A stretch of 23,489 nt of DNA from an uncultured Oscillospiraceae bacterium. GTDB lineage: Bacteria > Bacillota > Clostridia > Oscillospirales > Oscillospiraceae. Position numbers and translations under genes: made by a program. The notes under the pieces are model-generated. The model saw only the letters and a program-made list of their open reading frames with translations, did not search any database and was not told where the DNA came from. Positions 7,063-13,793 of this stretch are shown here, piece by piece; positions within the stretch are counted from its first letter, which is position 1; each line of letters opens with the position of its first letter. Location: positions 1-23,489 of the forward strand of contig CAJTYK010000031.1 in NCBI GenBank assembly GCA_910584285.1. The letters run 5' to 3'.

Positions 7063-7938
7063 TTACTGTTTGCTGGGGTCGTAGGCCACCACCGTGCGGC
7101 GGTTGGGCTCGGTGCCGGTGGAATAGGTGGTGACGCCGGGGTAGTCCTGGAGGGCGGTGTGGATCACGTGCCGCTCGTAGGCGTTCATGGCCTCCAGGGT
7201 GATATTCCGACGGTACTTCACCACCTTGCCCGCCGTCTTGCGGGCCAGGCGGTTCAGCGACTCCTCCCGGCGGGCCCGGTAGCCCTCGGCGTCCACATGG
7301 ATGCGGACACGGCGGCTGCGGCCCCTGTTGACGGCGTAGCCGGTGAGCTGCTGGATGGCGTCCAGGGTCTCCCCCCGGTGGCCGATGAGGGCGCCTATGT
7401 TCTCCCCCTCCAGCACTACCTGATAGGTGTCCCCCTCCCGGGTGACCACGGGGGTGGCAGCCACGCCCATATGCGCAAACAGCCCGGTCTGGAACTTGAT
7501 AATGGCCGCGGCCACGTCGTCGTCCGCGGCGGGGGCCTGGGCCCGCTCCGGAGCGGGGGCGGCAGCCTGGGGCGGAACAGTCTGAGACTGAGCAGTCTGA
7601 GACTGGGCCTCCGCCCTGGGCGCGGGCTTGGGCTTGGGTTCGGGTTTGGGTTGGACAGGCTTGGCCTGGGCAGGCTGAGCCCGGGGTTTCGGCTGGGGTT
7701 TGACCTCCTCCACAGGAGGAATGGGGATGGGCTCAGGCTCTGGCGTCACCGCAGGTGCGTCCGGGGCCTCATAGGTCAGCTTGACCTTGGCGGGGACGGA
7801 GCCGATGCCCAGAAAGCCGGTTCTGCCCCGCTCTAAAATCTCCAGAGACACGTCGTCCCGATCCAGGCCCAGCTGGGCCAGCCCCTTGGCGACGGCCTCG
7901 TCCTCGGTTTTGCCGGTGACTTCGATATATTTCAACAC
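7063..7938 (-). CDS. jag: RNA-binding protein Jag/KhpB
   Basis: Jag (KhpB/EloR) is a cytoplasmic RNA-binding protein that pairs with KhpA and influences cell elongation and division; its gene usually follows yidC. The 291-residue product has the three expected parts. The Jag-N domain (1-55) contains GRTGFLGIG. The linker (about 60-140) is rich in Pro, Ala, Gln and Lys and is long and low-complexity here. The C-terminal KH and R3H pair has the KH GxxG loop IGHRGE at 185-190 and R3H residues in ITLEAMNAYERHVIHTALQ (246-264). The start is a GTG at 7938 with AAGGAG upstream; a TTG one codon later is the alternative. A strong terminator follows the stop. Confidence 0.95.
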   Translation of the reverse strand: MLKYIEVTGKTEDEAVAKGLAQLGLDRDDVSLEILERGRTGFLGIGSVPAKVKLTYEAPDAPAVTPEPEPIPIPPVEEVKPQPKPRAQPAQAKPVQPKPEPKPKPAPRAEAQSQTAQSQTVPPQAAAPAPERAQAPAADDDVAAAIIKFQTGLFAHMGVAATPVVTREGDTYQVVLEGENIGALIGHRGETLDAIQQLTGYAVNRGRSRRVRIHVDAEGYRARREESLNRLARKTAGKVVKYRRNITLEAMNAYERHVIHTALQDYPGVTTYSTGTEPNRRTVVAYDPSKQ

Positions 7939-7965
7939 AGGAAACGCACTCCTTTTTGGTTGATG

Positions 7966-9297
7966 TTATTCCTCAGTGTTCTCGGTTTCCTCGTCGGCAT
8001 AGGCCGCCTCGTAGCCCTCCTCCGCGTCTTGCGCGGGCTGGGCGGCGGTCTCGTCCTCCTGCACTGCGGCGGCCTGCTCCGCAGCCGCCAGCTCAGCGGC
8101 AGCCGCCTGGGCCATCAGCTCGGGGTTGCTCTCCGCCAGGATGGCCTTCTCCTCCTCGGTGAGTTTCTTGGGCTCCTCCTCTACGGGCTTAGCGGGGCCG
8201 TTGGGATCCCGGTAGGGGGTGACAGGATAGCGATTGGGGTCGTAGGCCCGGCCCCGGGCGTAGGTGCGCAGGCCCTCCCGACTGGCGGACAGATCCACGC
8301 CCTTGTGCTTGGACTGGGGCTGCTTCTTGCCGGACTTGCCGGCGGCGATGGCGGCGGCCTTCTTCTCGGCGGCCTTGCGGCGGCGCTCCTTCTCAGCCTC
8401 CTTGGCCTTCTTCTGCTGCTCGGCGATCTCCCGCTGGGCGGCCTCGTAGTCCTTGCGGAGCATGGCGCCGCAGATGACCTCCTGCACCATGCCCAGCAGG
8501 GAGTTGGAGATCCAGTAGATACACAGGCCGGCGGGCATGGCGAAGCCGATCCACAGGGAGATGAGCGGGCCCATCAGGAACATCATGGGGCTCATCTTCA
8601 CCTGCTGATCCTTATTCATCTGGTTGGTTTTCTGGGACACGATCATGGACACCACGGACAGCCCCGCGGAGATCAGGGGCAGCAGGAACAGCCCCACGCT
8701 GCCCCAGGTGACGCCGCCCTCCCAGAACTTGAGCTGGGGGATCTGGGACAGGTCGATGCCGAAGAAGTTAAAGTTGATGACGAACAGGCTGGCGGCGGAC
8801 GCGCCCACGGCGGCCTTGGCGGTCTCCAGGTTGCCCGCGTTCATCATGGCGCCCAGGGTCAGCTCGTTGTAGCCGCCGATCTGGAAGTCGGCCCAGCCCA
8901 GGGCATGGGCCACAGCGGTGACGGCTTCCTCGGAGAGCCACATCATGTACTTCAGCGGGCGGCGGATGATGGCGTACAGGGGGTACAGGAACACGATGGG
9001 CAGCAGAGTCCAGCCGCAGCCCCCCAAGGGGTTGACGTTGTTCTCGGCGTAGAACTTCTGGAGCTCCTGGTTGTAACGCTCTTTGTCGTTGCCGCACCGC
9101 TTCTGGATCTCCTGGATCTGGCCGTTGAGCACGTTCTGCTTGATCATGCTCTTTTTGCCCTTCAGGTTCAGAGGAAACAGGACGATCTTAACCACCAGGG
9201 TGAACAGGAACAGGGCGATGCCGTAGCTGTTGAACACCTGGCAGAACAGCTTCAGGATCCAGCTGAACGGCGTCATGAGTATTTGCCAAATATCCAT
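7966..9297 (-). CDS. yidC: Membrane protein insertase YidC/Oxa1 family
   Basis: YidC inserts membrane proteins alone or with SecYEG. The 443-residue product lacks the large periplasmic domain of Gram-negative YidC. Hydrophobic segments lie at about 20-42, 94-112, 199-222 and 237-278, with the cytoplasmic coiled loop at 45-90. Lys37 (LVVKIVLFPL) takes the place of the groove arginine usual in Bacillus homologues. An insertion at about 120-195 between the second and third segments is longer than in B. subtilis SpoIIIJ. The C-terminal 160 residues are highly charged, first Lys/Arg/Ala-rich and then acidic, suggesting ribosome contact followed by a disordered tail. The start MDIWQILM has an AGGAGG site and lies 10 bp after yidD. 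Confidence 0.95.
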   Translation of the reverse strand: MDIWQILMTPFSWILKLFCQVFNSYGIALFLFTLVVKIVLFPLNLKGKKSMIKQNVLNGQIQEIQKRCGNDKERYNQELQKFYAENNVNPLGGCGWTLLPIVFLYPLYAIIRRPLKYMMWLSEEAVTAVAHALGWADFQIGGYNELTLGAMMNAGNLETAKAAVGASAASLFVINFNFFGIDLSQIPQLKFWEGGVTWGSVGLFLLPLISAGLSVVSMIVSQKTNQMNKDQQVKMSPMMFLMGPLISLWIGFAMPAGLCIYWISNSLLGMVQEVICGAMLRKDYEAAQREIAEQQKKAKEAEKERRRKAAEKKAAAIAAGKSGKKQPQSKHKGVDLSASREGLRTYARGRAYDPNRYPVTPYRDPNGPAKPVEEEPKKLTEEEKAILAESNPELMAQAAAAELAAAEQAAAVQEDETAAQPAQDAEEGYEAAYADEETENTEE

Positions 9298-9307
9298 GCT
9301 TGGCCTC

Positions 9308-9547
9308 CTACAGTTTTCGGATTTTCTTGGGTGGGACGGGGTCGTAGACAAAGGTTTTCTGCCGGTGCAGGGGGTGGCAGCGCAAAATCCGCCACAGGGC
9401 CAGCAGCCCGCCCTTCACCGCCCCGTGGACCTCCACCGCCTCCAGGGCATAGGCGGAGCAGGTGGGGATGAACCGGCAGCTGGGCGGGGTATAGGGGGAG
9501 ATGTCCCGCCTGTACCACCGGATCAGGGCCAGCAGCAGGCGCTTCAC
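9308..9547 (-). CDS. yidD: Membrane protein insertion efficiency factor YidD
   Basis: YidD is a small membrane-associated protein encoded between rnpA and yidC and thought to help YidC-dependent insertion. The 79-residue product carries the full family signature: WYRRDISPYTPPSCRFIPTC, SAYALEAVEVHG, GLLALWRILRCHP. The conserved cysteines in SCRFIPTCS and RCHP are present. Translation starts at a GTG that overlaps the rnpA stop (GTGA), with an AAGGAGG site inside the rnpA 3' end, so the two are coupled. Confidence 0.95.
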   Translation of the reverse strand: MKRLLLALIRWYRRDISPYTPPSCRFIPTCSAYALEAVEVHGAVKGGLLALWRILRCHPLHRQKTFVYDPVPPKKIRKL

Positions 9548-9894
9548 GCCCCCACCTCCTTCTTCAGCAGGGCCAGCTTGTCCGCCAGCTTGAGGAAGGA
9601 CTTCTCCAGCTGCCGGTAGCTGCTCTCCGCCGCCCGTACCCGGGCCACCACCACCACGTCGCAGCCAGTGATCAGCCTGCCCTCGTGGAGCCGGTAGATC
9701 TCCCGCAGGCGGCGGCGCACCCGGTTGCGCACCACGGCGCAGCCCACCTTGGTGGACACAGTGAGCCCCAAGCGGCTGCCCTTCCGCCCGTTTCGGCGGA
9801 CATAGAGGGCCAGCCGGCTGTCGGCGGCGGTCTTGCCCCGGCTATAGGCCCGGCGAAACAGGTGGTTTTCCTTCAGCGAAACGGTGTTTTTCAT
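9544..9894 (-). CDS. rnpA: Ribonuclease P protein component
   Basis: RnpA is the basic protein subunit of RNase P, which trims the 5' ends of tRNA precursors together with the rnpB RNA (not in this window). The 116-residue product has the family signature RLGLTVSTKVGCAVVRNRVRRRLREIYR as the central RNR-type motif (RNRVRRRLRE), and an N-terminal FRRAYSRGK. The start MKNTVSLKEN has GGAGGT upstream; an earlier in-frame ATG is less likely. It follows rpmH by 91 bp and overlaps yidD by four bases. Confidence 0.95.
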   Translation of the reverse strand: MKNTVSLKENHLFRRAYSRGKTAADSRLALYVRRNGRKGSRLGLTVSTKVGCAVVRNRVRRRLREIYRLHEGRLITGCDVVVVARVRAAESSYRQLEKSFLKLADKLALLKKEVGA

Positions 9895-9985
9895 ACGACC
9901 TCCGTTGGGACAGGCCAAATGCACTTAGGGGCGAGGGAAATCTCCCGCGCCCCGGTGGTGTATGTCTATCCCGATGTGTGCGCCA

Positions 9986-10120
9986 TCAATGGCTCAGGCG
10001 GGCGCGGCCCTTCGCGCGGCGGCGGGCCAGAACCTTCCGGCCGTTGGCGGTAGCCATGCGCTTGCGGAAGCCGTGCACCTTGGAGCGCTGGCGCTTCTTG
10101 GGCTGATAGGTACGAACCAT
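9986..10120 (-). CDS. rpmH: 50S ribosomal protein L34
   Basis: L34 is a 44-residue basic protein of the large ribosomal subunit. The minus strand from the ATG at 10120 reads MVRTYQPKKRQRSKVHGFRK and ends in ARRRAKGRARLSH, matching L34 from end to end. A GGAGGTG site lies nine bases before the start. It is the first gene of the rpmH-rnpA-yidD-yidC-jag transcript and diverges from rplU. No gene occupies 9895-9985 between it and rnpA. Confidence 0.97.
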   Translation of the reverse strand: MVRTYQPKKRQRSKVHGFRKRMATANGRKVLARRRAKGRARLSH

Positions 10121-10228
10121 GCGGGAACACCTCCTGTATCATGTTGGCGCGCGCCGGAGCGCGGCCCTCCACAACGCCCCCATAAGGGCGCGGTTGGCAA
10201 ACCATACGCGTAGAATCGCGTACCAAAA

Positions 10229-10257
10229 AGTATAGCCTGTTTTTTTCCGTCTGTCAA
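10229..10257 (-). promoter_or_regulatory. rpmH promoter
   Basis: On the minus strand TTGACA (10252-10257) and TATACT (10229-10234) are separated by 17 bp, essentially consensus sigma-A. The start point would fall near 10222, giving a leader of about 100 nt before rpmH. Confidence 0.85.
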
Positions 10258-10289
10258 CACAATTTTTCAAAAAAGCCGGAAGAACCCCC

Positions 10290-10318
10290 TTGACATTCCA
10301 AATTTCCACTGATATACT
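10290..10318 (+). promoter_or_regulatory. rplU promoter
   Basis: TTGACA (10290-10295) and TATACT (10313-10318) with a 17-bp spacer form a near-consensus sigma-A promoter. It stands back to back with the rpmH promoter, with about 32 bp between the two -35 boxes, so ribosomal genes on both sides are driven from one short region where coding switches strand. Confidence 0.85.
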
Positions 10319-10324
10319 GTCATA

Positions 10325-10417
10325 GCCGCTTTGAATGGGTGTGGTATGTCCACAGCAAAGAGGGACACGCTCCCCGCCCCCGACAGCGAGCCCGTAATAA
10401 AGGAAAGGAGTGCAGAT
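10325..10417 (+). promoter_or_regulatory. rplU 5' leader, possible L21 autoregulatory leader
   Basis: About 90 nt of transcribed leader precede rplU. A small hairpin GTGG-tatgt-CCAC (10341-10353) and a GC-rich stretch follow. Firmicutes rplU leaders often carry an L21-binding structure; I cannot confirm the consensus by eye, so this is position-based. Confidence 0.35.
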
Positions 10418-10729
10418 ATGCACGCGATCATCGAGACCGGCGGCAAGCAGTACAAGGTGGCCGAGGGCGACACCCTCTACATCGAGAAGCTGAACGTGGA
10501 GGCCGGAGATTCCGTCACCTTCGACAAGGTGCTGGCCGTCGTGGACGGCGACAACGCCAAATTCGGCGCCCCCACCGTGGACGGCGCCTCCGTCACCGCC
10601 AACGTGGTGAAGAACGGCAAGGGCAAGAAGATCCTGGTGTTCAAGTACAAGCCCAAGAAGAACTACCGGCGCCGTCAGGGCCATCGTCAGCCCTACACCA
10701 AGGTGGAGATCACCAAGGTCAACGCCTGA
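10418..10729 (+). CDS. rplU: 50S ribosomal protein L21
   Basis: L21 binds 23S rRNA in the large subunit. The 103-residue product begins MHAIIETGGKQYKVAEGD, the universal L21 N-terminus, and ends with the basic KPKKNYRRRQGHRQPYTKV, also diagnostic. Length matches the family. The ATG is preceded by AAAGGAAAGGAG; a longer in-frame reading upstream would be leader. It is the first gene of rplU-prp-rpmA and is followed by prp after 14 bp. Confidence 0.97.
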   Translation: MHAIIETGGKQYKVAEGDTLYIEKLNVEAGDSVTFDKVLAVVDGDNAKFGAPTVDGASVTANVVKNGKGKKILVFKYKPKKNYRRRQGHRQPYTKVEITKVNA

Positions 10730-10743
10730 GAGGGTTTCAGGCT

Positions 10744-11091
10744 ATGACAACCGTCACCTTCCACAGCGCCGACAGCCGTCTGGACGGCTTCGTGGTGGAG
10801 GGCCACAGCGGGTATGCCGAGGCAGGCGCGGACATCGTGTGCGCCGCCATCTCCGCCGCCGTGGGGCTCACCGAGTGCACCATCAATGAGGTGATGGGCC
10901 TGGGCGCCCCGGTGAAAGCCAAGGAGGGCAGCGCCCGCATCTCCCTCAAGCTCCCCCCCAAGCTGAACGAGGCCAGCGACAGCCTGTGCCAGACGCTGCT
11001 CACCGGCCTGCTGGTCTACCTCCAGGCCATGGGGGAGGAATACCCCGACAATCTCACCGTCCTGCTGGACGATGAAGACGAGAAGGACTGA
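10744..11091 (+). CDS. prp: Ribosomal-processing cysteine protease Prp
   Basis: Prp (YsxB family) removes the N-terminal extension of ribosomal protein L27 in Firmicutes and relatives; cleavage is essential in Staphylococcus aureus. The 115-residue product has the catalytic pair in the expected context: His21 in EGHSGYAEAGADIVC and Cys33 in DIVCAAISAA. The tail is acidic (DDEDEKD). The gene lies between rplU and rpmA, its near-universal position, and the rpmA product here carries the matching cleavable extension, so enzyme and substrate are neighbours in one operon. Confidence 0.95.
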   Translation: MTTVTFHSADSRLDGFVVEGHSGYAEAGADIVCAAISAAVGLTECTINEVMGLGAPVKAKEGSARISLKLPPKLNEASDSLCQTLLTGLLVYLQAMGEEYPDNLTVLLDDEDEKD

Positions 11092-11127
11092 GATCCTTAA
11101 CCTTTGACAGAAAGGACGGAAACGACA

Positions 11128-11412
11128 ATGCTGAAGCTCAATATCCAGTTTTTCGCCCATAAAAAGGGCGGCGGCTCCACCAAGAACGGCCGCGACTCCA
11201 ACGCCAAGCGGCTGGGCGTGAAGCGCAGCGACGGCCAGTTTGTGCTGGCGGGCAACATCATCGTGCGCCAGCGCGGCACCCACATCCACCCCGGCGTCAA
11301 CGTGGGCAAGGGCAGCGACGACACCCTGTTCGCCCTGAAGGACGGCAAGGTGAAGTTCGAGCGCCTGGGCAAGGATCGCAAGCAGGTCTCCATCGTGGAG
11401 ATTGCGCAGTAA
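11128..11412 (+). CDS. rpmA: 50S ribosomal protein L27 with Prp-cleavable N-terminus
   Basis: L27 reaches toward the peptidyl-transferase centre with its N-terminus. The 94-residue product starts MLKLNIQFFAHKKGGGST. The first nine residues form the Firmicutes extension, and Prp is expected to cut after Phe9 to expose AHKKGGGS. The rest (NGRDSNAKRLGVKRSDGQFV, IIVRQRGTHIHPGVNVGKG) is classic L27. The ATG has an AAAGGACGG site. A strong terminator follows after 8 bp, yet the next gene starts only 20 bp beyond it, so downstream genes probably depend on partial read-through. Confidence 0.98.
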   Translation: MLKLNIQFFAHKKGGGSTKNGRDSNAKRLGVKRSDGQFVLAGNIIVRQRGTHIHPGVNVGKGSDDTLFALKDGKVKFERLGKDRKQVSIVEIAQ

Positions 11413-11420
11413 ATCGAAAG

Positions 11421-11452
11421 GCCGCAAACGGTTCCCCGTTTGCGGCTTTTTT
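11421..11452 (+). terminator. Terminator after rpmA
   Basis: An 11-bp perfect stem GCCGCAAACGG / CCGTTTGCGGC with loop TTCC is followed by six T. It is a textbook intrinsic terminator sitting between rpmA and the ribosome site of the next gene. Confidence 0.92.
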
Positions 11453-11472
11453 GTTCGGAAGGAGGAGATGGC

Positions 11473-11979
11473 ATGGACGCATTTTTTGAGGCCCTGACCG
11501 CCGGGGAAAACAAGATCCCCCGGTCGTTCGACTGGTTCGCCCCCCTGCTGGGGGACTGGGACTTCACCTACACCGACGGCCTGGGCGGGGGCCGTACCGT
11601 CCAGGGGGAGTGGCTGTTCCGCCGGGCCCTCAACGGGGCGGGCATCGAGGATCTGTTCATCTGCCCCTCCCGGGCCACCAGGGCGGACAACCCCCAGCCC
11701 GACGGGGAGTACGGCGCGGCCATCCGGATGTTCAACGCCAAAGCGGGCTGCTACGACATGGCCTACTGCTGTGAGGGCCACGTGCGGCTGCTCACCTTCG
11801 TGAAGGAGGGGGAGCGGCTGGTGGGCACGCCGGCTGATAACCCCGCCGGAAAATGGGTATTCTGTGAGATAGGGGTGGACACCTTCCACTGGCAGAACTG
11901 CACCGTGCTGGAGGACGGCACGTGGCGGGTGAACAGCGACGTATACGCCCGGCGCAGGAAAAAGGAGAGCTTGGCATGA
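11473..11979 (+). CDS. Unknown protein, beta-rich (lipocalin-like?), 168 aa
   Basis: I do not recognise a named family. The 168-residue protein has no signal peptide or membrane segment. It shows alternating strands with conserved-looking aromatic motifs: FAPLLGDWDFTYTDGLGGG, VQGEWLFRRALNGAGIEDLF, GKWVFCEIGVDTFHWQNCTV. The GDWDF start and EW-F repeats are reminiscent of small calycin/lipocalin-like barrels that bind hydrophobic ligands, but this is a guess from pattern only. The start has a very strong GGAAGGAGGAG site. The stop overlaps the next gene (ATGA). It lies inside the rplU-to-obgE run, where such a gene is not usual, so it may be a lineage-specific insertion. Confidence 0.8.
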   Translation: MDAFFEALTAGENKIPRSFDWFAPLLGDWDFTYTDGLGGGRTVQGEWLFRRALNGAGIEDLFICPSRATRADNPQPDGEYGAAIRMFNAKAGCYDMAYCCEGHVRLLTFVKEGERLVGTPADNPAGKWVFCEIGVDTFHWQNCTVLEDGTWRVNSDVYARRRKKESLA

Positions 11980-12278
11980 GCGGACATTTGAACCACTACG
12001 AGGAATGCCCCGAACTGCGCCGGGTGGACGAGTTGATCGAGCTCTATTATAAGAAGGGCGACTATGACACCTGCTTCCGGGGCTGCCTGGAGCTGGCAGA
12101 GGGGGGCTACGCCCTGGCGGAGTGCCAGGTGGGTTACTTCTATTTCATGGGCCAGGGGACACCTGTGGATCTGGACAAAGCCCTGTACTGGACAAAACGG
12201 GCGGCGGAGCACGGGGATCCGGATGCACCGAAAAATCTGGCGGAAATGGAACAGATCCGGGGAGATAGACGACTATGA
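11976..12278 (+). CDS. Sel1-like repeat protein, 100 aa
   Basis: The protein has an N-terminal helical region (about 1-40) followed by a clear Sel1-like repeat, ALAECQVGYFYFMGQGTPVD then LDKALYWTKRAAEHGDPDA, and the start of a second helix. Sel1 repeats are TPR-like helical pairs used for protein-protein contacts. With one to one and a half repeats this is a minimal member. It begins at an ATGA overlap with the preceding unknown gene, so the pair is translationally coupled and may act together. The partner is unknown. No secretion signal is seen, so it is probably cytoplasmic. Confidence 0.85.
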   Translation: MSGHLNHYEECPELRRVDELIELYYKKGDYDTCFRGCLELAEGGYALAECQVGYFYFMGQGTPVDLDKALYWTKRAAEHGDPDAPKNLAEMEQIRGDRRL

Positions 12279-12331
12279 CTGGGAATACTACTTTTAAAGA
12301 TAAGAAGATCCACTGGGAACAGATACAGTAA
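12275..12331 (+). CDS. Possible 18-aa microprotein ahead of obgE
   Basis: An ATG overlaps the stop of the Sel1 gene (ATGA) and opens an 18-codon frame, MTGNTTFKDKKIHWEQIQ, ending in a TAA that is embedded in the obgE ribosome site. A GGGGAG motif lies ten bases upstream. It could be a translated coupling peptide that carries ribosomes from the Sel1 gene to obgE, or simply chance. The only support is the overlap at each end. Confidence 0.25.
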   Translation: MTGNTTFKDKKIHWEQIQ

Positions 12332-12341
12332 GGAGGTCTTT

Positions 12342-13625
12342 ATGGCCAATCAATTCATCGACACCGCCCGGATCACCGTCCGGGCCGGGGACGGCGGCGG
12401 CGGGGCGGTGGCCTTCCACCGGGAGAAGTACGTGGCCGCCGGCGGCCCCGACGGCGGGGACGGCGGCCGGGGCGGGGATATCATCCTGCGGGTGGATCCC
12501 CATATGTCCACCCTGATGGACTTCCGCTACAAGCGCAAATATGTGGCAGAGAACGGCAAAGAGGGCCAGGGCAAACGGTGCTCCGGCAAGGACGGAAATG
12601 ATCTGGTGATCCGGGTACCCCGGGGCACCGTGGTGCGGGATCTGGAGACGAAGGAGATCATCTGCGATATGTCCGGGGATCAGGACTTCGTGTTGGCCCG
12701 GGGTGGCAACGGCGGCTGGGGCAACCAGCACTTCGCCACCCCCACCCGTCAGTGCCCCCGGTTTGCCAAGGCGGGCCTGCCGGGACAGGCCCGGGAGGTG
12801 CTGCTGGAGCTGAAGCTGCTGGCGGACGTGGGGCTGGTGGGCTTCCCCAACGTGGGCAAGTCCACCCTGCTCAGCGTGGTCACCAGGGCCCAGCCCAAGA
12901 TCGCCAACTACCACTTCACCACCCTGTTCCCCAACCTGGGCGTGGTGGCTGTGGATGAGGACACCTCCTTCGTGCTGGCCGACATCCCCGGCATCATCGA
13001 GGGGGCGGCGGACGGCGCGGGACTGGGTCACGATTTCCTGCGCCATGTGGATCGGTGCCGCCTGCTCATCCATGTGGTGGATGTGTCGGGCAGCGAGGGC
13101 CGGGATCCGGTGGCCGATTTCGACGCCATCTGCGAGGAGCTGCAGCGCTGGTCGCCAGAGCTGGCCTCCCGGCGGATGCTGGTGGCGGCCAATAAGGTGG
13201 ACATCATGGAGGATCCCGAGCTTTTGCAGAAGCTCCGCCAGCACGTGGAGGCCAAGGGCTGCCCCCTGTTCGAGCTGTCCGCCGCCACCCACCAGGGCAC
13301 CAAGGAGCTAATGTATGCCGCCGCCCGGGAGCTGTCCGACCTGCCGCCGGTGATCGTGTTCGAGCCCACCTATGTGGAACGGCCCCCGGAGGTGGACACA
13401 TCCGCTGCTCTCGATATCCAGCGGGATGAGGACGGCACCTGGCTGGTGGACGGGCCCTGGCTGCGCCAGCTCATGGCCAACGTGAACTTTGGCGACTACG
13501 AGAGCCGCAACTGGTTCGAGCGGCGTCTGCGGGACGCGGGGGTGTACCAGCAGCTGGAGGACAGGGGCATCCAGGACGGGGACGTGGTGTGCCTGTACAA
13601 TTTGGAGTTTGAGTATCAGCATTAA
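12342..13625 (+). CDS. obgE: GTPase Obg/CgtA
   Basis: Obg is an essential GTPase acting in 50S assembly, stress response and division control. The 427-residue protein has the glycine-rich Obg domain (1-158; GDGGGGAVAFHREKYVAAGG, GKDGNDLVIRVPRGT), then the G domain with P-loop GFPNVGKST, switch region FTTLFPNLGVV, DIPGIIEGA, and NKVD for guanine recognition. A C-terminal OCT domain follows (about 335-427; ending in DGDVVCLYNLEFEYQH). Its position after rplU-prp-rpmA is conserved in Firmicutes, although two unknown genes are inserted here. AAGGAGG precedes the ATG. A TTCC-type hairpin lies just past the stop. Confidence 0.98.
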   Translation: MANQFIDTARITVRAGDGGGGAVAFHREKYVAAGGPDGGDGGRGGDIILRVDPHMSTLMDFRYKRKYVAENGKEGQGKRCSGKDGNDLVIRVPRGTVVRDLETKEIICDMSGDQDFVLARGGNGGWGNQHFATPTRQCPRFAKAGLPGQAREVLLELKLLADVGLVGFPNVGKSTLLSVVTRAQPKIANYHFTTLFPNLGVVAVDEDTSFVLADIPGIIEGAADGAGLGHDFLRHVDRCRLLIHVVDVSGSEGRDPVADFDAICEELQRWSPELASRRMLVAANKVDIMEDPELLQKLRQHVEAKGCPLFELSAATHQGTKELMYAAARELSDLPPVIVFEPTYVERPPEVDTSAALDIQRDEDGTWLVDGPWLRQLMANVNFGDYESRNWFERRLRDAGVYQQLEDRGIQDGDVVCLYNLEFEYQH

Positions 13626-13628
13626 GGG

Positions 13629-13699
13629 CCTTCCTTTTTTCGTTGAAAAGAAAAAAGGAAGCGAAAAAAGAAACTTTAAGCTGGGCAAAGAGCGCCCAG
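13629..13699 (+). repeat. Two-hairpin element after obgE
   Basis: Hairpin 1 pairs TTCCTTTTTTC (13631-13641) with GAAAAAAGGAA (13650-13660). A purine-rich linker GCGAAAAAAGAAACTTTAAG follows, then hairpin 2, CTGGGC/GCCCAG (13681-13686, 13694-13699). The order hairpin, CGAAA linker, CTT(T)AAG-like box, stem matches the distal half of R1 read on the plus strand at 22433-22489, so this may be a distant relative. It may serve as the obgE 3' end. Confidence 0.55.
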
Positions 13700-13714
13700 G
13701 GGTTGCTGTCCGCC

Positions 13715-13743
13715 TTGTAATCCGGGGTGGGCCGTGGTATAAT
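13715..13743 (+). promoter_or_regulatory. Promoter of the Uma2-family gene
   Basis: TTGTAA (13715-13720) and TATAAT (13738-13743) are 17 bp apart, with TGG before the -10 (extended -10). The gene begins about 45 bp after the predicted start point. Confidence 0.75.
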
Positions 13744-13793
13744 TGTGGCATCGGAAAAAGTTCAGCGTGCTGCTACAGCGAGGAGTGATAGGA

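Noticed and set aside
7960..9471. Long plus-strand open frame (503 codons) opposite yidC
   Set aside because: It is antisense to yidC and yidD, which match known families throughout. High GC leaves long open antisense frames; the product is low-complexity Gly/Leu/His-rich and has no ribosome site.
10121..10417. Second DnaA-box cluster/origin at the strand switch
   Set aside because: Only poor matches (such as ATGTCCACA at 10346-10354 and CCCTCCACA at about 10165-10173) are present; the cluster at 2875-3018 is much stronger.
12294..13292. Minus-strand open frame opposite obgE
   Set aside because: Antisense of a complete Obg GTPase; no start signal and low-complexity product.
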